A stretch of DNA of 64,000 nucleotides, taken from contig JACPDH010000066.1 in assembly GCA_016184115.1 (NCBI GenBank), positions 1 through 64,000 on the forward strand. The letters run 5' to 3'. Below the pieces are notes generated by a model that saw nothing but the letters and a program-made list of their open reading frames with translations, searched no databases and had not been told where the DNA came from. This document shows, piece by piece, positions 1 through 7,984 of this stretch; within the stretch, counting starts at the first letter, position 1, and every line of letters starts with the position of its first letter. The DNA is from Acidobacteriota bacterium (GTDB lineage: Bacteria > Acidobacteriota > Thermoanaerobaculia > Gp7-AA8). Made by a program: the position numbers and the translations under genes.

Positions 1-453
1 CAAGGCATCGGCGATTGCGAGAAATTCATAGAGCCGTGCGTCGCGAAGTGCCGCGAATGGGACCGTTCTGTACAGCGGCTCGAACCCGACTCCCCGATCC
101 TTCCCTTCCGCATAGGGCCAGACCGGAATCGGTTCGCCGCCAGCCCACACCTCACTTTTCAACGGCTCCGCAGCATACGAGGTCGCGACGCCTCGACTCA
201 GCTCTCCTCGCCTGGCCGGAAACGCGTACTTCAATCCGTGCACGAGAAACTCCATGATCGCGTCGACTTTGGGACGCTCACCCATCTCCACCCCGTGCAG
301 AAGGTGCGAGGCCCGTGCGCGCTTGATCGCCGCATGAACCTCGGATGGGCTCATTCCGAGCTCGATCGCCACGATGGCAAGGGAGGGGCGCCGCTCCGCG
401 TACGTGCAGAGCTTGAGCACGACAACCACGTCCTGCGGTTTCAGCGCCAACAT
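1..453 (-). CDS. Winged-helix DNA-binding protein, 3' end beyond window
   Basis: The complement strand reads open from an ATG at 453 to base 1 (151 codons) and continues past the window edge. It begins MLALKPQDVVVVLKLCTYAE, followed by a segment with the rhythm of a helix-turn-helix (LAIVAIELGMSPSEVHAAIKR). Further on are EFLVHGLKYAFPARRG and FEPLYRTVPFAALRD. I recognise this as a small winged-helix regulator family often found in toxin-antitoxin-like or nucleotidyltransferase neighbourhoods, but I cannot name a specific system. The partner, if any, would lie off the left edge. The ribosome binding site is weak. Confidence 0.72.
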   Translation of the reverse strand, partial: MLALKPQDVVVVLKLCTYAERRPSLAIVAIELGMSPSEVHAAIKRARASHLLHGVEMGERPKVDAIMEFLVHGLKYAFPARRGELSRGVATSYAAEPLKSEVWAGGEPIPVWPYAEGKDRGVGFEPLYRTVPFAALRDARLYEFLAIADAL

Positions 454-573
454 CGCCCACTCATTCTACATTCGCGATTCGCGAATTGCGAATGTGCAAA
501 ATCCGCGCGTTGCGACCCGGTATTTCGGCGGCATCCCAGATCAGGCCTCGAAACTGTACGTTGGTTGAATCCC

Positions 574-1371
574 TTAAAGATTGTCGAACCAGCCCCTCAT
601 CTTCGCTGCCATGAACTTCCGTCTGGCGATCTGGTTGTATCGAGTGCGCGTGAGACCCTGCTTCTTGAGGTAGTTCCGCGGGTAGACGTGGTGGACGTCG
701 CTGCGGTTGAGCACGAGGTCGCGCACGGTGATGTCGCGCGAGAGGAAACCGAGATCTCCGAGCTTCACCTGCGCCGCCTGGTATGCGAGGAAGTAGGGGC
801 TCGCTGTCGACGAGGTGTCCATTTCCTGCGGCAGGAGCGCCGACCAGAAGCTGTCCGGCAACTCGGTCTCGATCACGGCTTCGGTGTAGGCGGCGAGGCC
901 GCGCGCCTCGATCTGTCTCATGTCGAAGTCGAACGCGGTCTCGGGGCTTCCCGTGTATCGGCCGCGTAGCACCGACATCACGTTCCAGCGCCCCACGAGT
1001 CGCTCGAGGTCGGCCGCGTTCATCTCCTCAGCGCGGCCACGGAGGTAGAGCACGTAGGCGAAGTTGACGGCATTCTGCGCGCGGAGGAGATCGCTGATCA
1101 CGTAGCCCGCCGAGCGCAGGATCATCTTGAAGCGGTCGAAGTGGGTCTTGTTGATGAAGTCGAGCTCTCCCCTCTCGAGCTGCTCGAAGGATTGGGCAGA
1201 TAGACCCTCGCTGGAGTGAGTTGTCGCGCGAAGTCGGCGTGTTGAGGTCGGACGACGTTTCCAGCTCCGATTCGCGACATGGGTTTCTTGTGCGCGTTGC
1301 CTCTGCGACCCCTCCGGGGTCGATGCGGGAATTCGTTGTCGCTTTCCGGGGGTATCGCGCTTCGCGCTCAA
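574..1371 (-). pseudogene. Truncated GmrSD/DUF262-type nuclease (HNH/DUF1524 part)
   Basis: About 200 codons (roughly 574-1190) match the C-terminal half of DUF262/DUF1524 GmrSD-like restriction proteins: [33 protein letters not shown], then the nuclease-type motif [16 protein letters not shown] followed by TRTRYNQIA. The N-terminal DUF262 NTPase half is missing. The C-terminus jumps from NQIA straight to [16 protein letters not shown], which in the family is separated by a further conserved stretch, so an internal in-frame block also seems lost near 625. Codons upstream of about 1190 run through a repeat cluster and look like read-through rather than protein. Probably a non-functional remnant of a Type IV restriction gene. 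Confidence 0.66.
1236..1300 (+). repeat. Direct repeat copy 1 (65 bp)
   Basis: A 65 bp stretch beginning GGCGTGTTGAGGTCGGACGA recurs at 1431-1495 with about two mismatches, 195 bp apart. This copy lies in the out-of-homology 5' part of the DUF262 remnant. Confidence 0.85.
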
Positions 1372-1405
1372 CCCCCGGCTACCTTCCGCGACCCCTGCGG
1401 GGTCG
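1306..1405. repeat. REP-like hairpin cluster
   Basis: Three dyads sit between the 65 bp direct repeats: CGACCCCTCCGGGGTCG at 1306-1322, a larger stem CCGGGGGT (1346-1353) with ACCCCCGG (1371-1378) enclosing GCGCTTCGCGC, and CGACCCCTGCGGGGTCG at 1389-1405. The two outer palindromes are near-identical. This arrangement resembles REP/BIME-type repeats. A RAYT transposase occurs at 19.8 kb but has a different flanking hairpin. Confidence 0.68.
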
Positions 1406-1430
1406 AGATTGACGCTTAACGCAGCGGTGG

Positions 1431-1495
1431 GGCGTGTTGAGGTCGGACGACGTTTCCAGCTCCGATTCGCGACGTGGGTTTCTTGTGCGCCTTGC
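1431..1495 (+). repeat. Direct repeat copy 2 (65 bp)
   Basis: Second copy of the 1236-1300 repeat. The rest of the 1372-1771 spacer holds no gene that I can support; it ends in the M1 peptidase leader. Confidence 0.85.
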
Positions 1496-1771
1496 CCGGA
1501 GATGCGTGTCAGGGCTTCTGGAGTTGGCGCATCCGGCTTCTAAAGCGAGGCTCTGACCCTGACCGCGTGACCCCATCCGCACGTCCCCCATTTGCTCACA
1601 TCCACCCGTCGTTCGATGAACTCAGAGTATGCCCGGTCCCAAGGTCGTGCGCATGCGGAGTGACCCCGTGTCGCTTCTCGAGTTTCGACCCCATGCGCAC
1701 ATCACGGGAAAACCGGGCGTCTTGTGCTATGTAGTGCGTGGGAGTCGAATCCGGTCTCACAAAGGAACCCC

Positions 1772-4156
1772 ATGCGTCACATTCTTTCGATCGTGCTCTG
1801 TCTCATCGCCGGCGGCATGTCCGCGCAATCCGATCCCAGCTACGCCGCGCTTCGAGCGGCGAAACCAGATGGGCGGACGATCACGCTCACGAATTTCACA
1901 TTCGATCGCGACGTGGTGCACGTCACGCTCAATGGGACACTGCACTTACTCGCACCCGTCGAAGGCAGGACTTCGGGCGCTGTCTTCGTCGGGCAAGGCT
2001 CGTACGAGCTCCGGCCCGCGACTCCCCAGGAGCGACGTCAGCTGGCGATCAACGCGGCCGACGACAAGCTCGAAACGATCGCCGATCAATTCGATTCCGC
2101 GGTCTTTTTAGGCGGAGCATTGATCGCGGCCGCCGAGCGGGCCGCGGCTCCAGTCGCGGGGACGCCAGCGCCGGTCGCCTCCGACCGATGGAACGAGTAT
2201 ATGAAGCAGCAGAAGCAGGGCTTTCATTCGAACGTTCACATCCGGCTTCTGCAGGAGATCCTCAACGGCGAGACCGATCCATTCTTCAAGGCCTGGGTGA
2301 ATGGAACGAAGATTCCATCCGCGATCCTCTCCGTCGATCCGCTCGACGACGAGCAGACCACGCTCATCGTTCTCGACTCCAGTAAGGGCGGGCTCTGGTA
2401 CTCGAGCCGTCTGAAGAGCGAGACGGAGCGAGGCGCTTCGACGCTCAAGCCCCCACTCGTCGACCCCGAGCATTACCTGATCGACGTCACGATCAAAGGC
2501 GACGAGCTTCTGGCTACGACGACGATGACGTTTGCGCCGAACGCGACCCTTCGTGTACTTCCCATCAATCTCTTCTACAAGCTTCGCGTTTCCGCCGCCG
2601 AGTGGGCACCCGCTGCCGAGGTCCCGGCGTGGTCCGCACTTCCTCTCGTCCAGGAAGCGGAGAACGAAGACTCCAACCGGGCAGTGATTTTTCCGGAAGC
2701 CTTGAAGCCTGGGCAGAAGTACCTGCTACGCATGACGTATTCGGGACGAGACGTCCTCGACAACGCCGGCGACGGGAACTTCTCGGTCGGCGCGCGTACG
2801 AGCTGGTATCCGAACGTAGCCGTGTTCGACGACCTCGCGCAGTACGAGCTGCGCTTCCGGCACGGCCAGAAGATGCAGATCGTCGCCGTGGGCAACGAAG
2901 CCAGCAACACGGTCGAAGGCAACGAACGAGTCGCGGTGTGGAAAACGGTGAAGCCGATTCGTGTGGCGGGCTTCAACTACGGCAGATTCAAGAAGCTGAA
3001 GCAGTCCGACAAGGAGAGCGGCATCACGGTGGAGGTTTACACGAACCCGGGAACACCCGACATCGTGCGCGACATCAATCGAATCCTCGCAGCCGCTGGC
3101 GAAGGGAGCGAGTTCGGGTTGATGGGAGAACACGTCAACGTCGACACGGCGAGCCTGGCTCAGGCGGCAATGGCGGACGGAATCAATACGGCGCGCACCG
3201 GCAATTTCTACTTCGGCCCGCTCTCGGAAACTCGTATCGCGATCACGCAGCAATCGCAGTGGAGCTCGGGGCAGTCGTGGCCCTCGCTCATCTATCTTCC
3301 ATATGTCGCGTTCCTCACCGGGTCGCAGCGGAACACGCTCGGCTTGAACCAGATGAAAGACTTCGTCGAAAGTGTCGGACCGCACGAGTTTGCTCACCAG
3401 TGGTGGGGTCATCAGATCGGATGGAAGACGTATCGCGACCAGTGGCTCTCCGAAGGGTTCGCGGAGTTCACCGCCGCGCTGGTCCTGCAGCAGGCCGGCG
3501 GATGGCCCGTCTACGACGACTTCTTCGAGAAGGCGCGGCGGAACATCCTCGAGAAGTCCCGCGGCGCGACGATCCCTAACGATCAGGCAGGTCCAATCAC
3601 GCAGGGTTACCGTCTGTCCACATGGCAAACGCCCGACGCCTACGGCGCGATCGTCTACTCGAAAGGTGCCTACGTGCTCCACATGCTGCGCATGCAGATG
3701 CAGGATCCGAAGAGCGGCGATGCGGCGTTCGTCGCGATGATGAAGGACTTCGCGGCAACGTACGCGGGGAAGAACGCCTCGACGGCCGACTTCCAGGGAA
3801 TCGTCGAGAAACACGCGACTCCCACTCTCAAGCTCACCCGGGACGGGAAGCTCGATTGGTTCTTCAACCAGTGGGTCTACGGCACCGCCATTCCGAAGTA
3901 CGAGTCGAAGTTCGACATCGAGGACGTCGGCGGCGGGAAGTACAAAGTGACTGGGTCGATCACGCAGTCGGCGGTGCCCGACACCTTCGGCGTGGTGATG
4001 CCGATCTACGTGCATTTCGACAAGAAGAGTTTCTCGCGTATGGCGACGACTCTCCTCGTCGGCAATAGCACGAAGCCGGTCACGTTCGAGATCGCGCTTC
4101 CGAAAAAGCCGCAAAAGATCACGATCAATACGATGCACGACGTGCTCGCGCGGTGA
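1772..4156 (+). CDS. Exported M1-family metallo-aminopeptidase
   Basis: A 794-residue zinc aminopeptidase. The ATG at 1772 is preferred over an upstream one because MRHILSIVLCLIAGGMSAQ is a clean signal peptide. The gluzincin motif is complete: HEFAH at residues 538-542 followed by WGH, with the third zinc ligand Glu561 in WLSEGFAEF (HExxH-x18-E). The N-terminal ~200 residues are a less typical beta-rich extension (TLTNFTFDRDVVHVTLNGTL) seen in bacterial secreted M1 relatives. It probably works in the periplasm or outside the cell, trimming peptides from the N-terminus. It is monocistronic and convergent with the next gene across a strong hairpin. Confidence 0.9.
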   Translation: MRHILSIVLCLIAGGMSAQSDPSYAALRAAKPDGRTITLTNFTFDRDVVHVTLNGTLHLLAPVEGRTSGAVFVGQGSYELRPATPQERRQLAINAADDKLETIADQFDSAVFLGGALIAAAERAAAPVAGTPAPVASDRWNEYMKQQKQGFHSNVHIRLLQEILNGETDPFFKAWVNGTKIPSAILSVDPLDDEQTTLIVLDSSKGGLWYSSRLKSETERGASTLKPPLVDPEHYLIDVTIKGDELLATTTMTFAPNATLRVLPINLFYKLRVSAAEWAPAAEVPAWSALPLVQEAENEDSNRAVIFPEALKPGQKYLLRMTYSGRDVLDNAGDGNFSVGARTSWYPNVAVFDDLAQYELRFRHGQKMQIVAVGNEASNTVEGNERVAVWKTVKPIRVAGFNYGRFKKLKQSDKESGITVEVYTNPGTPDIVRDINRILAAAGEGSEFGLMGEHVNVDTASLAQAAMADGINTARTGNFYFGPLSETRIAITQQSQWSSGQSWPSLIYLPYVAFLTGSQRNTLGLNQMKDFVESVGPHEFAHQWWGHQIGWKTYRDQWLSEGFAEFTAALVLQQAGGWPVYDDFFEKARRNILEKSRGATIPNDQAGPITQGYRLSTWQTPDAYGAIVYSKGAYVLHMLRMQMQDPKSGDAAFVAMMKDFAATYAGKNASTADFQGIVEKHATPTLKLTRDGKLDWFFNQWVYGTAIPKYESKFDIEDVGGGKYKVTGSITQSAVPDTFGVVMPIYVHFDKKSFSRMATTLLVGNSTKPVTFEIALPKKPQKITINTMHDVLAR

Positions 4157-4300
4157 GTTTGGCTCGCTCCGCCGGCCGAACCGAGGACCGTTTAGGCCGG
4201 GATCGGAGTCTGCGCGGCAAAAAATCACCCGGCCGCGACGCGCGACGCGAAGCACCGAACGCGGGACGCATGCGGGACGGCCGGCGCGAATAACCGGAAC

Positions 4301-4324
4301 GGCCGGGCGATCACTCGCCCGGCC
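4301..4324. terminator. Perfect 10 bp hairpin between convergent genes
   Basis: GGCCGGGCGA (4301-4310) and TCGCCCGGCC (4315-4324) form a perfect stem with a TCAC loop, midway between the M1 gene and the convergent flavoprotein fusion. There is no T-tract on either side, so it may act in both directions, act only as an RNA-stabilising hairpin, or be a REP-type element. Confidence 0.6.
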
Positions 4325-4346
4325 GCCATCACTTCCCGCCTGCTTC

Positions 4347-4367
4347 GGCCTCTGGCCTCTGGCCTGC
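4347..4367. repeat. Heptamer tandem repeat (GGCCTCT type)
   Basis: GGCCTCT GGCCTCT GGCCTGC, period 7, in the convergent spacer. It is similar to the GGCCTTT/GGCCTGC run at 20554-20592. Confidence 0.7.
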
Positions 4368-4396
4368 GTATCGCCTCGCGCCCGCCGCCGCCCGCC

Positions 4397-7243
4397 TTAC
4401 ACCATCACCGGCTTCTCTTCGACCATCCTCTTGAGCACGGTCGCGAGCAGGTCGGTGTGCTCGCGCTCTTCGGCCTCGAGCTCGCGATAGAGCTTCCACT
4501 CGCGCGACCCAACAGGGAACTGCCGGCCGGCATCGAGGAAGAAGGCCCTCGCGCGCTTCTCGAGGTGCACCGCAAGACGGAGGAGCTCGGCGCCGGAGTA
4601 CTCCGCAAGCGTTTCACCAGCGAAGACCGCAACCTGCGCCGGCGTCAGGTTCATGTTGAGCGGCTCGTCGGGCAGGTCGATGTGATACCGCCGCGCGAGC
4701 GTGATCATGTGCTCCTTCTCCATTTCGGAGAGGTCGCGGAAGAGGTCGGCGAGCTCCGGATCCTTCGCCTCGACTTCCTTCGCGCCGCGCGCATAGAACG
4801 AAAGTCCGCCTAATTCGATCTCGAGCGCCTGACGTACCGCTTCGACGGTCGCCTCGCTTCCGATGAGCGACTCGTGCCCCCTCGACAGGTGTCCGCCGCA
4901 ATGAGGGCAGAGTCCATACGGAAACGCAAACCCTTCCGAGACTTTCTGGCAGCTGTCACAGGTCCAGATCAGCAGATCGCCGCCGCAGCAGATGTGCTCG
5001 TCGTCGTCCCCCGCCTCGAACGGTCGTCTGCACTTCGGGCAGGCAGCCTCAACCGAGGACGCCGCCGCTTCGACAGGCGCCACTTCATCGTCGAGAACCA
5101 CGGGCCACTCGCGCGTTTTGAGGTACTTCTCCATCGCGCGCGCCGCCCGACGCCCGGCGCCTAACGCCAGGATGACCGTTGCGCCGCCCGTTACGATGTC
5201 GCCGCCGGCAAAGACGCCCGGGAGCGACGTCGCCTGCGTCTTGCCGTCAGCATTGATGTAGCCCTCGCCGCGCACCGAGAGATCGGGCGTCGAGCGGGAG
5301 ATCACGGGATTCGCCCGCGTGCCAAGCGCATAAATTACAGTCTCGCACTCGAATGTCTCAAAGGCTCCTTCGATCGGGACGGGACGGCGGCGCCCCGACT
5401 TGTCAGGCTCGCCGAGCTCCATCTTCTGCACGACGAGCGCGGTGACGTTCCCCTTTTCGTCGGTCTTGATCTCCGTGGGACTCATCAGCCAGTTGAAGTG
5501 GATTCCCTCTTCCTTCGCGTGACGCAGCTCCTCGATCCTGCACGGCGCTTCGGATTCGGTTCTGCGGTAGACACAGTGGACCTCTTCGGCCCCCAGGCGG
5601 CGCGAGACGCGGAGGCAATCCATCGCGGTGTTGCCCGCACCGAGCACGACGACCCTCTTGCCTAACGTAACGGGCGTGTCCTCGAACGGGAAATGGTCGC
5701 CGCCCATCAGATTGACGCGCGTCAGGAATTCGTTCGCGCTGTAAACCTGGCGAGCCTGTTCGCCCGGAATCCCGAGGAACGAGGGGAAGCCGGCGCCGGT
5801 GCCGATGAAGACCGCGTCGTACTTCATCTCGCTCATCAGCTGCTGCACCGTGAAGGTCTTGCCGATGACTTTGTTCGTTTCGAACTTCACGCCGAGCTTG
5901 GCGAGCGCGCTGACTTCGCGGTCGATCGTGGTGCGCGGAAGACGAAAAGATGGGATGCCGTAGCGGAGGACGCCGCCAACGACATGGAGCGCCTCGTACA
6001 CCGTGACATCCGCACCATTACGCGCGAGGTCGCCCGCGGCCGCGAGCCCTGCGGGACCGGAGCCAACGATCGCGACGCGACCTAACTGGCCCGCGTTCTC
6101 GGGCGGATGGACGTCGGGTAGCGGCGCATGGTCGCCGACGAAGCGCTCGAGACGGCCGATCGCGACCGGCTCCATCCTGATGAATCGGGGGATGTCGATC
6201 GCCACGGGGCAGCCGGCGATGCAGGTCGGCTTGAGGCACTGGATGCAACGCTCGGCCTCGACCATTGCGTCCGACATCGTGTATCCGAGATTCACTTCCT
6301 CGAAATTGCGCGAGCGCTCCTTCGCGTCGCGCTCGGGCATCTTCACCGCATGCTCAGGGAGCTCTTTGAGTTTCTTGTAGTTTCGTTTCTTCAGCTCGAA
6401 GAGCTGTTCCTCGATCGTGCAGATCTTCTGGAAGTCGTCGTTCGCTTCCTTTTCTTCGCTCTTGAAGCGCTCCTGGCGGTTGAGCAGCTCGGGGAAGTCG
6501 ACCTGGTGACCGTCGAAGTCGGGCCCGTCGACGCAGGCGAACTTCGTGTGTCCGTCGACGGTGACGCGGCATGAGCCGCACATGCCGGTTCCGTCGACCA
6601 TGATCGCATTGAGCGAGACCATCGTCTTCACGCCGAATGGCCTCGTCACGTCGCATGAGGCGCGCATCATCGGCATCGGGCCGATCGCGACGACCATGTC
6701 GGGCTTCTCCTTCTCGAGTACCTCCTTGAGTGCGGAGGTGACGAAGCCGGGCTTGCCGTACGAGCCGTCGTCGGTGCAGACGATCAGGTCGTCGCAGTAT
6801 TGGCGGAAGCGCTCCTCCCAGAAGACGAGCTCTTTGGTGCGGAAGCCGATGATGCCTGTCGTGCGGCAGCCCGCTTCCTTGAATGCGCGGAGCTGCGGAA
6901 AGATCGGAGCAACTCCCAGACCTCCGCCGACGACGACGACATGGCCGACGTTGCCGATATGGCTCTCGAGACCAAGAGGCCCGACAAAGTCGGCGAACGA
7001 GTCGCCTTCTTTGAAATCGCGCATCATCTCCTTCGTCGTCTTGCCGAGTGCCTGAACGACGACGGTGACGGTGCCCCACTCGCGATCGTAATCGGCGACC
7101 GTCAGAGGGATGCGCTCGCCCCCTTCGCGGAGGCGCAGCATGACGAAATGGCCCGGCTTCGCAGCGTTCGCGACATCGGGGGCGTGGACGTCCCAGAGGA
7201 AGGTGACATCGGAAAACTGCTCACGTTTGACGATCTGGTACAC
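4397..7243 (-). CDS. NfnA-NfnB-type flavoprotein fused to zinc-ribbon and ferritin-like domains
   Basis: A 948-residue fusion. Residues ~1-250 are a sulfide dehydrogenase/DHODH electron-transfer subunit (SudB/NfnA-like) with FAD/NAD segments and a 2Fe-2S motif DGTGMCGSC...FACVDGP. Residues ~330-730 are a SudA/NfnB/GltD-like NADPH oxidoreductase with 4Fe-4S cysteines CIQCLKPTCIAGCP, GSGPAG and GAGNTAMD nucleotide-binding loops. Residues ~735-790 hold Cys pairs (CPKC, CDSC, CPHCGG). Residues ~795-945 form a rubrerythrin-like four-helix domain with EIE, EMEKEH and EAEEREH iron-ligand candidates. The start is GTG at 7243, preceded by GAGGAG six bases upstream; longer readings lack an RBS. NfnAB relatives couple NADH, NADPH and ferredoxin. 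The appended ferritin-like module suggests peroxide or oxygen reduction fed by the same flavins (inference). Confidence 0.88.
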   Translation of the reverse strand: MYQIVKREQFSDVTFLWDVHAPDVANAAKPGHFVMLRLREGGERIPLTVADYDREWGTVTVVVQALGKTTKEMMRDFKEGDSFADFVGPLGLESHIGNVGHVVVVGGGLGVAPIFPQLRAFKEAGCRTTGIIGFRTKELVFWEERFRQYCDDLIVCTDDGSYGKPGFVTSALKEVLEKEKPDMVVAIGPMPMMRASCDVTRPFGVKTMVSLNAIMVDGTGMCGSCRVTVDGHTKFACVDGPDFDGHQVDFPELLNRQERFKSEEKEANDDFQKICTIEEQLFELKKRNYKKLKELPEHAVKMPERDAKERSRNFEEVNLGYTMSDAMVEAERCIQCLKPTCIAGCPVAIDIPRFIRMEPVAIGRLERFVGDHAPLPDVHPPENAGQLGRVAIVGSGPAGLAAAGDLARNGADVTVYEALHVVGGVLRYGIPSFRLPRTTIDREVSALAKLGVKFETNKVIGKTFTVQQLMSEMKYDAVFIGTGAGFPSFLGIPGEQARQVYSANEFLTRVNLMGGDHFPFEDTPVTLGKRVVVLGAGNTAMDCLRVSRRLGAEEVHCVYRRTESEAPCRIEELRHAKEEGIHFNWLMSPTEIKTDEKGNVTALVVQKMELGEPDKSGRRRPVPIEGAFETFECETVIYALGTRANPVISRSTPDLSVRGEGYINADGKTQATSLPGVFAGGDIVTGGATVILALGAGRRAARAMEKYLKTREWPVVLDDEVAPVEAAASSVEAACPKCRRPFEAGDDDEHICCGGDLLIWTCDSCQKVSEGFAFPYGLCPHCGGHLSRGHESLIGSEATVEAVRQALEIELGGLSFYARGAKEVEAKDPELADLFRDLSEMEKEHMITLARRYHIDLPDEPLNMNLTPAQVAVFAGETLAEYSGAELLRLAVHLEKRARAFFLDAGRQFPVGSREWKLYRELEAEEREHTDLLATVLKRMVEEKPVMV

Positions 7244-7497
7244 GGTTTTCTCCTCGGAGGGTGCGTTGGGCAGGGCGATCGCGGCAGGGGCCGGATCGCT
7301 CGCTGACAGACTGCCGTGCAGGGCAGACTTCAGGCCGTGACGCGCGTCACGCGCAGGTGAGACGGGGACCATGTGACGCAGGCGATACGGCGATCGGGCG
7401 ATGCGCAGGCATGCGCGGCCCCGATGCGCACCGCCTTTCGCCTCCTCTCTGCTACGATGCCTTCTCCCCGGTACCGAGAGTAGGAAGGAACGTTCGC

Positions 7498-7860
7498 ATG
7501 GCTCTTGCCGCCCGCATCGCGCTCGGATTCGTCGCGTTTCAGCACGTTCTCTTTCTCGTGCTCGAGATGTTCTTCTGGACGAAGCCGTTCGGGCGCCGTA
7601 CGTTCGGGCTCAGCGAGCAACAGGCGAACGACTCGGCAGCACTCGCGGCGAACCAGGGGCTCTACAACGGATTTCTCGCTGCAGGGCTCGTCTGGGCGAT
7701 GGTCCCGGGGCCACACGCGATCGCAACCGGGATCTTCTTCACGACGTGCGTTACCGTCGCCGGAATCTTCGGCGGATTGACGGCGAAGCGCTCGATCCTT
7801 TTCGTCCAGGCGCTCCCCGGCGTGATCGCGCTCGCGTTGGTGCTTGCGACGCAAGCTTGA
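7498..7860 (+). CDS. DUF1304 small membrane protein
   Basis: A 120-residue, four-helix integral membrane protein: MALAARIALGFVAFQHVLFL, the charged segment FFWTKPFGRRTFGLS, then NQGLYNGFLAAGLVWAMV, and two more hydrophobic stretches. This is the DUF1304 family pattern; its biochemical role is unknown. AGGAAGGA at 7482-7489 is a good ribosome binding site for the ATG at 7498. It is divergent from the flavoprotein fusion across a ~250 bp spacer that includes the fusion's promoter region. Confidence 0.82.
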   Translation: MALAARIALGFVAFQHVLFLVLEMFFWTKPFGRRTFGLSEQQANDSAALAANQGLYNGFLAAGLVWAMVPGPHAIATGIFFTTCVTVAGIFGGLTAKRSILFVQALPGVIALALVLATQA

Positions 7861-7984
7861 TGCGGCCGAGCTCGGTCGCCTCTCCCTGGCAGTGACGAAC
7901 GCACACCGCGAAGGAGGCAGAGACGTTGCGCGTGAGGGGCATTCGGACCGACACTATCGTCATCCCGACAATTGAGGTGCCGTG

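Noticed and set aside
238-969. Long plus-strand reading frame over the first kilobase
   Set aside because: It lies antisense to the winged-helix gene and the DUF262 remnant, both with recognisable protein sequence; composition is typical of a shadow frame.
2726-4255. 509-codon minus-strand frame opposite the M1 peptidase
   Set aside because: The plus strand has a complete HExxH-x18-E aminopeptidase; the antisense frame is Arg/Asp/Val-rich with no family pattern, a high-GC artefact.
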